Shown here piece after piece: positions 18,005-26,521 of a stretch of DNA of 64,000 nt. The notes under the pieces are model-generated. The model made no database searches. It was not told the DNA's origin and worked only from the letters and a program-made list of their open reading frames with translations. Source of the DNA: Amorphus orientalis. Its GTDB lineage: Bacteria > Pseudomonadota > Alphaproteobacteria > Rhizobiales > Amorphaceae. Position 1 is the first letter of the stretch. Each line of letters starts with the position of its first letter. The stretch is from contig NZ_JAUSUL010000002.1 of the NCBI RefSeq assembly GCF_030814015.1, positions 1,054,001 through 1,118,000 of the forward strand, written 5' to 3'. The translations under genes were made by a program, and so were the position numbers.

Positions 18005-18613
18005 ATGAGCTCGCAGACAGAGCCTGCCGCATCGGAGAAGACACGCTCGATCGAGCGGCACATCGGCCGCGAGGTGCGCCGCCACCGGCAGGCGCACCAG
18101 ATGACGCTTGCCGATCTGGCCCAGGCGACGGGCCTGTCGCCGGGCATGGTCTCCAAGATCGAAAACGGCCAGACCTCGCCGTCCCTGTCCACCCTCACCA
18201 CGCTGGCCAGCGCGCTCAACCTGCCGCTGTCGGCCTTCTTCCGCTCCTTCGAGGAAAGCCGGGACGTCTCCTACGTGCCGGCCGGGCGGGGCCTGGAGAT
18301 CGACCGGCGCGGCACCCGGGCCGGCCACATCTACCAGCTCCTCGGCCACATGATCCGCTCCAGCGTGTCGCTGGAGCCGTACCTGATCACCCTGACCGAG
18401 CAGTCCGAGGTCTTTACCGAATTCCAGCACGAGGGCGTGGAGTTCATCTACATGCTCGAGGGCGAACTCATCTACCGGCACGGCGAGCGCGAGTTCACCC
18501 TCTCGCCCGGCGATTCGCTGTTCTTCGACGCCATCGCCCCGCACGGGCCCGCCGCGCTCCTGTCGATGCCCGCCCGCTATCTCTCCATCATTGCGGCCCC
18601 CGGCGAAGGCTGA
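18005..18613 (+). CDS. XRE-family regulator with C-terminal cupin domain
   Basis: This protein of about 202 residues has an N-terminal lambda-repressor-like HTH, VRRHRQAHQMTLADLAQATGLSPGMVSKIENGQTSPSLSTL. A C-terminal cupin sensor domain follows, with HEGVEFIYMLEGELIYRHGEREFTLSPGDSLFFDAIAPHGP. This SutR/PuuR-like architecture often controls sulfur, polyamine or amino-acid metabolism. It lies about 95 bp after sqdB and may be co-transcribed, but its targets are unknown. A symmetrical TTTCC-type site upstream of glxB (26316-26336) is one candidate target. A GTG at 17999 is an alternative start. Confidence 0.87.
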   Translation: MSSQTEPAASEKTRSIERHIGREVRRHRQAHQMTLADLAQATGLSPGMVSKIENGQTSPSLSTLTTLASALNLPLSAFFRSFEESRDVSYVPAGRGLEIDRRGTRAGHIYQLLGHMIRSSVSLEPYLITLTEQSEVFTEFQHEGVEFIYMLEGELIYRHGEREFTLSPGDSLFFDAIAPHGPAALLSMPARYLSIIAAPGEG

Positions 18614-18752
18614 CAGCGGCACCGTCGACAGGCTTTGCGCCGTCGCTCGGCTTGGTCTAAAGCGGCTGATCATTCCTGTTCGGGGCCGCTCGATTGCCCC
18701 ACCATGACGCACGCGCGCGGATCACCGTGGCGCGGTCCGTCCAACAAGCGAC

Positions 18753-20000
18753 ATGCCGATGTCCCTTCCCCATGGCGGCCACCCGGCTTCCCGTTTCGCC
18801 GCCTTCCGCCACAGGAGCTTCGCGCTCTACTGGGCGGCCCGCTTCTCCGCCACCTTCGCCGTCCAGATCGTCTCGGTCGCCGTCGGCTGGCAGGTCTACG
18901 ACATCACCCGCAATCCGCTCGACCTGGGCTTCGTCGGCCTCCTGCAATTCCTGCCCGCGCTGCTCCTGGTGTTCGTGGCCGGCACGGCCTCGGACCGCTA
19001 CCGGCGCCGCACCATCATGATGCTCGGCGCTTCGGTCGAAGCCGCATGCGCGGTGTTCCTTCTGGTGTTCACGCTGTCCGGCGCCGGCTCGGTGCTGCCG
19101 ATCTTCGCGACCCTCGTCGTCTTCGGCACGGCCCGCGCCTTCTTCAATCCGGCCCAGAGTTCGCTGGTCGTCAACATCGTGCCCCAGGCGGAACTCTCCA
19201 ACGCGATCGCCTGGAACTCGTCGGCCTGGCAGGTCGCGACCATCGTCGGCCCGGTCGCCGGCGGCCTGCTGTACGGCGTCGACCCGATCGCGGCCTACGG
19301 CGCTGCGGCCGGCATGTTCCTCACCGCCATGCTCCTGATCATGCTGATCCCCCAGCCGGCCCAGAAGACGGTCAACACCAAGGCGACGTGGGAGAGCGTG
19401 ATCGCGGGGCTGCGCTACATCCGCCACGAGAAGGTCGTGCTCGGGGCCATCTCGCTGGACCTGTTCGCCGTCCTGCTCGGCGGCGCCACGGCCCTGCTGC
19501 CGGTCTATGCCCGCGATATCCTCGATCTCGGCCCCTGGGGGCTCGGCCTCCTGCGCTCCGCGCCCGGTGTCGGCGCCGTCGCCATGGCCGTCTATCTGGC
19601 CATGAACCCGATCCGCAACCATGCCGGCCTCGCCATGTTCCTGTGCGTGTTCGCCTTCGGCGCCTTCACGGTCGTGTTCGGCCTGTCGGAGACGGTCTGG
19701 ATCTCGATCGTGGCGCTCGCCCTGATGGGCGCCTTCGACATGGTCAGCGTCTATGTCCGCGAAACCCTGCTGCAGCTGTGGACCCCGGACGACGTGCGCG
19801 GACGCGTGAACGCGGTGAACATGGTCTTCGTCGGCGCGTCCAACGAGCTCGGCGAGTTCCGCGCCGGCGTGATGGCGGCGATGATCGGAACGGTGGGCGC
19901 CGTCGTGGTCGGCGGCGCCGGGACCATGGCCGTTGCGGGTCTGTGGGCGAAGATGTTCCCCGACCTGCGCCGGGTGCAGCATCTCGACAGCCGCGACTGA
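18753..20000 (+). CDS. MFS transporter (EntS-like)
   Basis: This 415-residue inner-membrane permease has about eleven to twelve hydrophobic segments and belongs to the EntS/DUF894 branch of the major facilitator superfamily. The signature pieces are FRHRSFALYWAARFSATFAVQIVSVAVGWQVYDITRNPLDLGFVGLLQFLPAL, ASDRYRRRTIMM, and LLQLWTPDDVRGRVNAVNMVFVGASNELGEFRAGV near the C terminus. This branch includes the enterobactin exporter, but there are no siderophore genes nearby, so the substrate is unassigned. It is convergent with the next MFS gene, with a 30-bp gap. Confidence 0.87.
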   Translation: MPMSLPHGGHPASRFAAFRHRSFALYWAARFSATFAVQIVSVAVGWQVYDITRNPLDLGFVGLLQFLPALLLVFVAGTASDRYRRRTIMMLGASVEAACAVFLLVFTLSGAGSVLPIFATLVVFGTARAFFNPAQSSLVVNIVPQAELSNAIAWNSSAWQVATIVGPVAGGLLYGVDPIAAYGAAAGMFLTAMLLIMLIPQPAQKTVNTKATWESVIAGLRYIRHEKVVLGAISLDLFAVLLGGATALLPVYARDILDLGPWGLGLLRSAPGVGAVAMAVYLAMNPIRNHAGLAMFLCVFAFGAFTVVFGLSETVWISIVALALMGAFDMVSVYVRETLLQLWTPDDVRGRVNAVNMVFVGASNELGEFRAGVMAAMIGTVGAVVVGGAGTMAVAGLWAKMFPDLRRVQHLDSRD

Positions 20001-20030
20001 GGCTGTCCGGCCGGACCGCATCCGGCGCAG

Positions 20031-21203
20031 TCACGCCGCCGGCTGCAGGGCCTTCCAGCTGACTGCGGCGCCGACCAGGATGAGGACCGCGGCAAGCCCG
20101 GTGACCGCAACAAAGCCCGAACCGGCATAAACCTGCCCCATCACCACCGGCCCGGCGAAGACGGCCGAGTAGGTGACGGCGCTGTTGAGGCCCATGACCG
20201 CCCCGCGGGCTTCGGCGGCCCGCCGGTTCATCGACACCACCAGGGCGTTCACGCCGAGCTGGTTGAATATCCCCCAGATGACCGTCGCCCCGAAGGCCGC
20301 CGTGGGCGACGAGAGGGCGAAGCGCCACGCCCAGTAGCTGGAGGCGAGACCGAACAGGACCAGCAGCACGTAGACGCGCGAGATCTTCGGCGGCGCGACG
20401 CCCAGGACGATACCGGCCAGTCCGAAGCCCAGCCCGTAGGCCAGCACGAACACGCCGGTTCCCTTGGCCGTCAGGCCGAACGCCGCCCGCACCCCTTCTC
20501 CCAGAAAGGCGAAACTGCCGTAGAACGCCGTCATGAACGCGAACATCACCGCAAGCAGCAGCGCCACGTTCGGCAGCCGCAGCGCGCGCAAGGGCGCCGT
20601 CGGAGCAGCGCTTCCGGCGCGCACGCCGCGCAGGCCGGCGAACAGGCCGACACCCACGACCGCCGAGAGACCGGCCAGAATGACGTAGACCGAGCGCCAG
20701 CCGAACTGCTCGGCGACCAGCGCCGCCAGCGGAACGGCGAACACCAGCGACAGCGCCCAGCCGGTCAGCACGAATCCCAGCCGCGCGGCCTCGCGGCCCG
20801 GCTCCGCGGTCGCCGCGGCGGTGGCATAGGCCCCGGGCAGGATGATCCCGACCGCCACGCCCGCGAGCGCCTGGGAGAGACAGAGCCAGATCCAGTTCTG
20901 GCTGGCCGCACCGGCGGCCTGGGCTAACGCCAGAAGCAGCGCCGCCGCGCCGAGGACCCGTCCTGCCGGAAAGCGGTCGACCAGACCCGCCAGCGTCAGG
21001 GCCGACACCGCCGTCGCCGCCCCGGACGCGGAAATCGCCCACGCCACCCGGAACGGCTCGGTTCCGAGCCCGGACGCCACGTCGGACAGGATCGGGCTCA
21101 GGACGAAGGCGTTCGACCCGACCAGCAGCACCGCCGCGAGCAGCGCCGCGACCTCAATCGACCGAACAAGATTCGTCTGAGATGAGCTTTCTTTGTATGA
21201 CAT
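20031..21203 (-). CDS. MFS transporter (drug/arabinose-efflux-like)
   Basis: This 390-residue permease of the AraJ/drug:H+ antiporter type has twelve predicted membrane segments. The typical MFS loop is LVDRFPAGRVLGAAALL near residue 72-88, followed by LSQALAGVAVGIILPGAYATAAATAEPGREAARLGFVLTGWALS. It is divergent from an Lrp/AsnC regulator with only 56 bp between start codons. This suggests that the regulator controls an exporter of an amino acid or related metabolite. A short palindrome GTATG-A-CATAC (21195-21205) overlaps its start codon and could be the regulator site. The substrate is unknown. Confidence 0.87.
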   Translation of the reverse strand: MSYKESSSQTNLVRSIEVAALLAAVLLVGSNAFVLSPILSDVASGLGTEPFRVAWAISASGAATAVSALTLAGLVDRFPAGRVLGAAALLLALAQAAGAASQNWIWLCLSQALAGVAVGIILPGAYATAAATAEPGREAARLGFVLTGWALSLVFAVPLAALVAEQFGWRSVYVILAGLSAVVGVGLFAGLRGVRAGSAAPTAPLRALRLPNVALLLAVMFAFMTAFYGSFAFLGEGVRAAFGLTAKGTGVFVLAYGLGFGLAGIVLGVAPPKISRVYVLLVLFGLASSYWAWRFALSSPTAAFGATVIWGIFNQLGVNALVVSMNRRAAEARGAVMGLNSAVTYSAVFAGPVVMGQVYAGSGFVAVTGLAAVLILVGAAVSWKALQPAA

Positions 21204-21259
21204 ACGGTCAGATGAGATAAATCACGCAGAACTGGCAAAGGAAATCGGGAGCGGCGTCC

Positions 21260-21766
21260 ATGGAAACGAATGGCATTCGACAGGGAAGTCGACACCCTTC
21301 CGGTCTCGACCGGACCGACCGAATGATATTAAGGCTGCTCGCCGAACGGGCGGACCGATCCTATGCGGACCTGTCCGCGCACGTCCATCTCTCCGCCCCT
21401 GCGGTCCACGAACGGGTGAAGCGGCTGCGCCGCGACGGGATCATCCGCGGCACCGTCGCGCGGCTGGACGGCGAGAAGATCGGGTGCCCGCTCCTGGCCT
21501 TCGTCCATGTCACGACCGAGGGCTGGGGCATGACGAAACCGGTCCTCGCGCTTCAGGACCTCGCCGACGTGGAAGAAATCCACACCGTCACCGGCGACAC
21601 CTGCCTCATCCTGAAGGTCCGAACGTCCGGCCCGGCCAGCCTGGAACACCTCCTGTCGCGCATCCAGCAGATCGAAGGCGTGCGCTCGACCCGGAGCCAC
21701 GTGGCGCTCGGGACCTATCTCGAGCGCGGGCCGATGCCGGAGGTGCCCGAACCGCTCTCGGAATGA
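21260..21766 (+). CDS. Lrp/AsnC-family transcriptional regulator
   Basis: This 168-residue regulator has an N-terminal winged HTH, LDRTDRMILRLLAERADRSYADLSAHVHLSAPAVHERVKRLRRDGIIRG, at about residues 16-64. A C-terminal RAM ligand-binding domain follows, containing LLAFVHVTTEGWG and TGDTCLILKVRTSGPASLEHLL. It is divergent from the MFS transporter at 20031-21203, the usual arrangement for an Lrp-type regulator and its target exporter. The ligand is presumably an amino acid, by family. Confidence 0.9.
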   Translation: METNGIRQGSRHPSGLDRTDRMILRLLAERADRSYADLSAHVHLSAPAVHERVKRLRRDGIIRGTVARLDGEKIGCPLLAFVHVTTEGWGMTKPVLALQDLADVEEIHTVTGDTCLILKVRTSGPASLEHLLSRIQQIEGVRSTRSHVALGTYLERGPMPEVPEPLSE

Positions 21767-21882
21767 CGAAGGCCCCGCACTCTCCCGAATGCGAGGCCAG
21801 TTCTGAGCGTCCGTTCAGCGCCGCCGCTGCGCCGCCCCCTGCGGAGCGGTACGCGAAGCGAACCGCGCGAGCGAAAAGGCCC

Positions 21883-23187
21883 TCAGCAATCCAATGTCTG
21901 CTGGCGCTCCCAGTCGGTCAGGTGACGGGAATAGTCGTTCCACTCCGCCATCTTCATTTTGACGTAGGAGGCCGAGAAGTCGTCGCCGAGCTTGCTCTTG
22001 AGCGCGCTGTCGGCGTCGAAGGCGCGGATCGCGTCGATCAGGTAGAGCGGCAGCTTGCGCGCGTCCACCGTGTGGCCCTCGGTGTACATGTTGACATGCA
22101 GCAGCGGCTCGCCGGGGTCCAGCTCCCGGTCGACGCCATCGAGACCGGCGGCCAGCAGCGCGGCCTGCAGGAGGTACGGGTTCGCCGATCCGTCCGGCAG
22201 GCGGAACTCGAACCGGCCGGGATCGGGCACGCGGATCATGTGGGTGCGGTTGTTGCCGGTCCAGGTGACCGAGCTCGGCGACCAGGTCGCGCCCGAGGCC
22301 GTTACCGGGGCGTTGATGCGCTTGTAGCTGTTGACCGTCGGATTGGTCAGCGCGCAGATCGCCTCGGCATGCTCCAGAAGCCCGCCCACGAAGGCGAGCG
22401 CCGTCCGGGACAGGCCCAGCGGGTTCGTGTCGTCGGCGAAAAGGTTCTTGTCCCCGTCGGTCTCCCAGATGGAGACGTGGGAATGGCAGCCGTTGCCGGT
22501 CAGGTGCGGGAACGGCTTCGGCATGAAGGTCGCCCGAAGCCCGTGCTTTTCCGCGATCGATTTGACCATGAACTTGAAGAAGGCGTGCCGGTCGGCGGTG
22601 ACCAGCGCGTCGGCATAGTCCCAGTTCATCTCGAACTGGCCGTTGGCGTCCTCGTGGTCGTTCTGATACGGGCCCCAGCCCAGCGAGATCATCGCGTCGC
22701 AGATCTCCGACACGACCTCGTAGCGGCGCATCACCGCCGACTGGTCGTAGCAGGGCTTGGCGTCGACATCGCGCGGATCGGAGATGTCCTCGCCCGAGGG
22801 ATCGATCAGGTGATACTCGGCCTCGATACCGGCCATCATCCGGAAGCCGCGCTCGGATGCCGCCTCCAGCGTGTCTTTCAGGACCCAGCGCGGCGCCTGG
22901 GACACCGGCTTGCCGTCCATGATCAGGTCGCTCGCGACCCAGGCCACGTCCGGATTCCAGGGAAGCTGGATGACCGTGTCGGCGTCCGGCATCGCGAACA
23001 TGTCCGGATCGGCCGGCGACATGTCGAGATAGGTGGCGAAGCCGGCAAAACCGGCACCGTTTTCCTGCACCATCCCGATCGCCGGTGCCGGCACCAGCTT
23101 CGAGCGCTGCACGCCCCTCAGATCGGTGAAGTTGATCAGGAAATATTTCACGCCGGTGTCGCGCGCGAACTGGGCGAGATCGGTCAT
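21883..23187 (-). CDS. glnT: Type III glutamine synthetase GlnT (or gamma-glutamylmethylamide synthetase)
   Basis: This 434-residue member of the glutamine synthetase family ligates ammonia or an amine to glutamate with ATP. The visible features are GIEAEYHLIDPSG (metal-binding Glu), NDHEDANGQFEMNWDYADALVTADRH, TGNGCHSHVSIW and RVPDPGRFEFRLPDGSANPYL. The start at 23187 (MTDLAQFARDTG) follows the long upstream in-frame extension, which is unlike the family. It is the last gene of glxB-glxC-glxD-glnT. The same subunits (MgsABC with GmaS) form the N-methylglutamate pathway, but no mgdABCD dehydrogenase genes are present. I therefore favour the rhizobial GlnT assignment without excluding GmaS. 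Confidence 0.85.
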   Translation of the reverse strand: MTDLAQFARDTGVKYFLINFTDLRGVQRSKLVPAPAIGMVQENGAGFAGFATYLDMSPADPDMFAMPDADTVIQLPWNPDVAWVASDLIMDGKPVSQAPRWVLKDTLEAASERGFRMMAGIEAEYHLIDPSGEDISDPRDVDAKPCYDQSAVMRRYEVVSEICDAMISLGWGPYQNDHEDANGQFEMNWDYADALVTADRHAFFKFMVKSIAEKHGLRATFMPKPFPHLTGNGCHSHVSIWETDGDKNLFADDTNPLGLSRTALAFVGGLLEHAEAICALTNPTVNSYKRINAPVTASGATWSPSSVTWTGNNRTHMIRVPDPGRFEFRLPDGSANPYLLQAALLAAGLDGVDRELDPGEPLLHVNMYTEGHTVDARKLPLYLIDAIRAFDADSALKSKLGDDFSASYVKMKMAEWNDYSRHLTDWERQQTLDC

Positions 23188-23305
23188 GCGTCCAAGGCCC
23201 CTCTGGTGACGGTCTTTTTTTCTCAGTCTTGCAGTCTGTCCGGGCAGGCGCCGGATCCGCGGCCACTCCGCGGCAGTCCGGCACGTGCATGTTTCGGGCC
23301 GTACG

Positions 23306-24628
23306 TCAGAAATTCTGACCCGGAATCCACCCGGTTCCGGCGAGCGGCACACGCGCCATGGCTGCCGCCTCGATGGTCAGCGCCTGCAGGTCTTCCGGCT
23401 CCAGGTGGTGGACGTGGCTCTTCCCGCAGGCCCGGGCGAGCGTCTGGGCTTCCAGCGTGAGCACCCGGAGATAGTTGGCGAGCCGCCGTCCTGCCTTGAC
23501 CGGATCAAGCCTCTTTTCCAGCTCCGGGTCCTGGGTGGTGATGCCGGCCGGGTCGTTGCCCGCCTGCCAGTCCTCGTAGAAGCCGGGCGCGGTGCCGAGC
23601 TTTTCGTACTCTTCGGCCAGATCCGGGCGGTTGTCGCCGAGCGCGATCAGCGCGGCCGTGCCGATCGACACCGCATCGGCACCGAGGGCAATGGCCTTGG
23701 CGACGTCCGCGCCGGTGCGGATGCCGCCGGAGACGATGAGCTGGACGCCGCGGCGATGAACGCCGAGTTCCTTCAGCGCGTCGCTGGCCAGCCGGACAGC
23801 GGGCAGCGTCGGAATGCCGACATTCTCGATGAAGCATTCCTGGGTGGCACCGGTGCCGCCCTGCATCCCGTCGACGACGATGACGTCGGCGCCGGACTTC
23901 ACGGCGAGCAGCGTGTCGTAATAGGTGCGCGACGCGCCGACCTTGACGTAGATCGGCTTCTCCCAGCCGGTGAGCTCGCGCAGCTCCTCGATCTTGATCT
24001 CCAGATCGTCCGGACCGGTCCAGTCGGGATGCCGACAGGCCGAGCGCTGGTCGATGTCCTCCGGCAGGTCGCGCATCGCCGCCACGCGCTTGGAGATCTT
24101 CTGGCCGAGCAGCATGCCGCCGCCGCCGGGCTTGGCGCCCTGCCCCACCACGACCTCGATCGCGTCGGCCTTGCGCAGATGGACCGGGTTCATGCCATAG
24201 CGGGACGGCAGCAGCTGGTAGACGAGCTGGTTGGAGTGCTCGCGCTCCTCGTCGGTCATCCCGCCGTCGCCGGTGGTGGTCGATGTGCCGACCTCGTTGG
24301 CGCCGCGGCCGAGCGCCTCCTTGGCGTTCGCCGACAGCGAGCCGAAGCTCATGCCGGCGATCGTGATCGGGATCTTGAGATGGAGCGGCTTCTTGGCGAA
24401 GCGGGAGCCCAGCACGACGTCGGTGTCGCAGCGCTCGCGGTAGCCCTCCAGCGGGTAGCGCGACATGCTCGCGCCCAGGAACACGAGATCGTCGAAATGG
24501 GGCACGGCGCGCTTCGCGCCGAAGCCGCGGATGCGGTAGATGCCTTCGTTCGCGGCGCGCTGGATCTCGTGGATCGACGCCCGATCGAAGATTTGGGATT
24601 CGCGCATATGCGGCGCAGGCCTCGTCAT
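23306..24628 (-). CDS. glxD: FMN-binding glutamate synthase-like protein GlxD (MgsC-like)
   Basis: This 440-residue protein corresponds to the FMN/glutamate synthase catalytic domain of GltB encoded as a separate polypeptide. It has IPITIAGMSFGSLSANAKEALGRGANEVGTSTTTGDGGMTDEE, GQGAKPGGGGMLLGQKIS and VGASRTYYDTLLAVKSGADVIVVDGMQGGTGAT. The FMN phosphate site is SGGIRTGADVAKAIALGADAVSIGTAALIALG. The ATG at 24628 has GGAGG 8 bp upstream; an ATG at 24682 would overlap glxC by 17 bp and is less likely. It should work with GlxB (amidotransferase) and GlxC to make glutamate or a glutamate derivative. Confidence 0.9.
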   Translation of the reverse strand: MTRPAPHMRESQIFDRASIHEIQRAANEGIYRIRGFGAKRAVPHFDDLVFLGASMSRYPLEGYRERCDTDVVLGSRFAKKPLHLKIPITIAGMSFGSLSANAKEALGRGANEVGTSTTTGDGGMTDEEREHSNQLVYQLLPSRYGMNPVHLRKADAIEVVVGQGAKPGGGGMLLGQKISKRVAAMRDLPEDIDQRSACRHPDWTGPDDLEIKIEELRELTGWEKPIYVKVGASRTYYDTLLAVKSGADVIVVDGMQGGTGATQECFIENVGIPTLPAVRLASDALKELGVHRRGVQLIVSGGIRTGADVAKAIALGADAVSIGTAALIALGDNRPDLAEEYEKLGTAPGFYEDWQAGNDPAGITTQDPELEKRLDPVKAGRRLANYLRVLTLEAQTLARACGKSHVHHLEPEDLQALTIEAAAMARVPLAGTGWIPGQNF

Positions 24629-24665
24629 ACCCGGTCCTCCGGCTCGCGCACCGACCGCCTCGCGG

Positions 24666-25346
24666 TCAGTAGGCGCCGACATTGTCGATTGTGAAGTTGT
24701 AGAGCGTGCGGGCGGACCCGTAGCGGCGGAACGAGGCGGGATCGGCCTCGATTCCGGCGCGGGCCAGAAGCTCGGTGAGCGTCGCCCGGTCCTGGCTGGT
24801 CATCTCCTGCTCGACGCAGTCCGCGCCCAGCTTGCCGGTCTTGCCGGCGACATAGATCACCGCCTCGTAGATGGAATCGCCGAGGCCGTCCTCCGCATCG
24901 CCGCAGACCACCAGATGGCCGGACTGGGCCATGAAGGCGGAGTTGTGCCCGACCGAGCCTTTGACCACGATGTCGATGCCCTTCATGGAGATCCCGCAGC
25001 GGGCCGAGGCGGAGCCTTCGACCACCAGCAGACCTCCATGACCGGTCGCACCGGCCGACTGGCTGGCGTCGCCCTTCACCCGGACGAGGCCGGACATCAT
25101 GTTTTCCGCCACGCCCACGCCGGCATTGCCGTGGACGGTGACGGTCGCGTTCTCGTTCATGCCGGCGCAGTAGTAGCCGACATGGCCCTTGATGCTGACG
25201 GCGATCGGTGCCGTCAGCCCGCAGGCGAGCGCGTGGCGTCCGTCCGGATGCAGGACCTCGAAGGCCGCGTTGGAGCCCGCCCCCTCGCCCTGGAGTCGCG
25301 CGTTCAGCTCGCGGGTCGAGGCGGTCTTCAGATCGATGGTCTCCAT
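24666..25346 (-). CDS. glxC: GXGXG-motif glutamate synthase-like protein GlxC (MgsB-like)
   Basis: This 226-residue protein corresponds to the C-terminal GXGXG beta-helix domain of glutamate synthase large subunit, made as a free chain. The glycine-rich repeats are visible as IKGHVGYYCAGMNENATVTVHGNAGVGVAENMMSGLVRVKGDASQSAGATGHGGLLVVEGSASARCGISMKG. The domain has a structural, inter-domain role in GltB. Its ATG overlaps the glxB stop by one base (TGATG), so translation is coupled. Confidence 0.9.
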   Translation of the reverse strand: METIDLKTASTRELNARLQGEGAGSNAAFEVLHPDGRHALACGLTAPIAVSIKGHVGYYCAGMNENATVTVHGNAGVGVAENMMSGLVRVKGDASQSAGATGHGGLLVVEGSASARCGISMKGIDIVVKGSVGHNSAFMAQSGHLVVCGDAEDGLGDSIYEAVIYVAGKTGKLGADCVEQEMTSQDRATLTELLARAGIEADPASFRRYGSARTLYNFTIDNVGAY

Positions 25347-26245
25347 CAGGCGCGCCCCCAGCTGTAGACAGTGGCGGGTTTCGGCTCCCAGACGGTGGCG
25401 GCCTCGATGCCGGGGAGTGCGGCGAGCGCCCGAAATTCCGAGGCCATCGCCACCCAGTCGTCGGTCTCCGCCATCACCGCCGGCTTGCAGGCGACCGGAT
25501 CACGCAGCACCGCGAACCCGTCCCGGGTGCCGATCGCGAACGTGTAGAAGCCGTCGAGATCGGAAAGGGCCGCCTCCAGGGCTTCCGAAAGCGTCGCGCC
25601 TTCCGACATGCGCCAGGTGAGATAGGCGGCCGCGACCTCCGAGTCGTTGTCGGTCTGGAACGGGATGCCCTTGTGGGTGGAGAGCCACTCGCGCAGGCCG
25701 TTGTGGTTGGAGAGCGACCCGTTGTGGACCAGGCAGAGATCCTCGCCGGTGTTGAACGGGTGGGCCCCTTCCGTGGAGACCGCGCTCTCCGTCGCCATGC
25801 GGGTATGGCCGATCGCGTGGGACCCGGACATGGCGGACACCCGGAACCGGTCCAGGACCTCGGCGGGAAGGCCGACGTCCTTGTAGATTTCCAGCGACGT
25901 TCCCGCGCTCATGACCCGGACACCGGGGCAGCTCGCGAAGACGGCATCGCGAAGCGCCGTCGCCGACGATCCGCCGGTGAGTATGGCGTGGTTGGCGACC
26001 GGCTCGGCCGTCACCGGACAGCCCAGGCGATCCGCCAGCTCGCCGGCCACGGCGTCCCAGCCGTAAGGCGTTTCGGGATGATAGACGACCACCTTGGCGT
26101 CGCTCGCGGCCGCGTCCCGGTAGACCGCGATACCCGCGGAATCGGGCCCGCGATCGCGCATCTGGGCGAGCATCGGGGAAAACAGGGTACCGAGCCCGCT
26201 GCGGAGCTCGGGGTTCTTCAGATAGAGGCCGACAATGCCACACAT
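25346..26245 (-). CDS. glxB: Class II glutamine amidotransferase GlxB (MgsA-like)
   Basis: This 299-residue Ntn-hydrolase domain corresponds to the glutaminase domain of glutamate synthase. It begins MCGIVGLYLKN, so Cys2 is the N-terminal nucleophile after Met removal, which fixes the start at 26245. Further class II landmarks are GHTRMATESAVSTEGAHPF, LCLVHNGSLSNHNGLREWL and TDNDSEVAAAYL. It would release ammonia from glutamine for GlxD. It is the first gene of the operon, preceded by a short A+T-rich promoter region with symmetrical TTTCC/GGAAA half-sites. Confidence 0.92.
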   Translation of the reverse strand: MCGIVGLYLKNPELRSGLGTLFSPMLAQMRDRGPDSAGIAVYRDAAASDAKVVVYHPETPYGWDAVAGELADRLGCPVTAEPVANHAILTGGSSATALRDAVFASCPGVRVMSAGTSLEIYKDVGLPAEVLDRFRVSAMSGSHAIGHTRMATESAVSTEGAHPFNTGEDLCLVHNGSLSNHNGLREWLSTHKGIPFQTDNDSEVAAAYLTWRMSEGATLSEALEAALSDLDGFYTFAIGTRDGFAVLRDPVACKPAVMAETDDWVAMASEFRALAALPGIEAATVWEPKPATVYSWGRA

Positions 26246-26315
26246 GCGGACTGGCTTCCTTCGCGATCGGGAGGGATCGCCGGCACCCAATCATATTTCT
26301 TCAAGAGACACAACT

Positions 26316-26336
26316 TTTCCTTAGAGGAAATTTTCC
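26316..26336. promoter_or_regulatory. Alternating TTTCC half-sites upstream of glxB
   Basis: The sequence contains TTTCCT-TAG-AGGAAA (perfect 6-bp arms) at 26316-26330. This runs into a second symmetrical pair, GGAAA-T-TTTCC, at 26326-26336, giving three half-sites in alternating orientation 71-91 bp before the glxB start. The region is A+T rich for this genome. It is a probable operator for glxBCD-glnT; the binding protein is unknown, with the XRE-cupin regulator at 18005 as one guess. Confidence 0.5.
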
Positions 26337-26446
26337 CCCTTTCACCTCCGCGCTCCGGACCGCCGCCATCGGGTGCGGCCGGGATGCGCGGAAACGTCTG
26401 CGCAATGCGCTCTGCTTGCGCTTTATTGCTGCGCGCACGCGCGCGC

Positions 26447-26477
26447 AAAAAAGCCCGCGCAGTTGATGCGCGGGCCT
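26447..26477 (-). terminator. Rho-independent terminator of the MipA-like gene
   Basis: On the minus strand the stem GCCCGCGC (26475-26468), a 7-nt loop and GCGCGGGC (26460-26453) are followed by six T residues (26452-26447). It lies 45 bp beyond the stop of the outer-membrane protein gene at 26522 and before the glx promoter. It should insulate the glx promoter from read-through. Confidence 0.88.
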
Positions 26478-26521
26478 TCGAAAGCGATGGTCGATGCTGC
26501 CGCCAGCCGCGGCGGACGCTG

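Noticed and set aside
21883-26245. Complete N-methylglutamate (methylamine) pathway
   Set aside because: mgdABCD is absent from the flanks, so only the glx/mgs-like and GS-like part can be supported.
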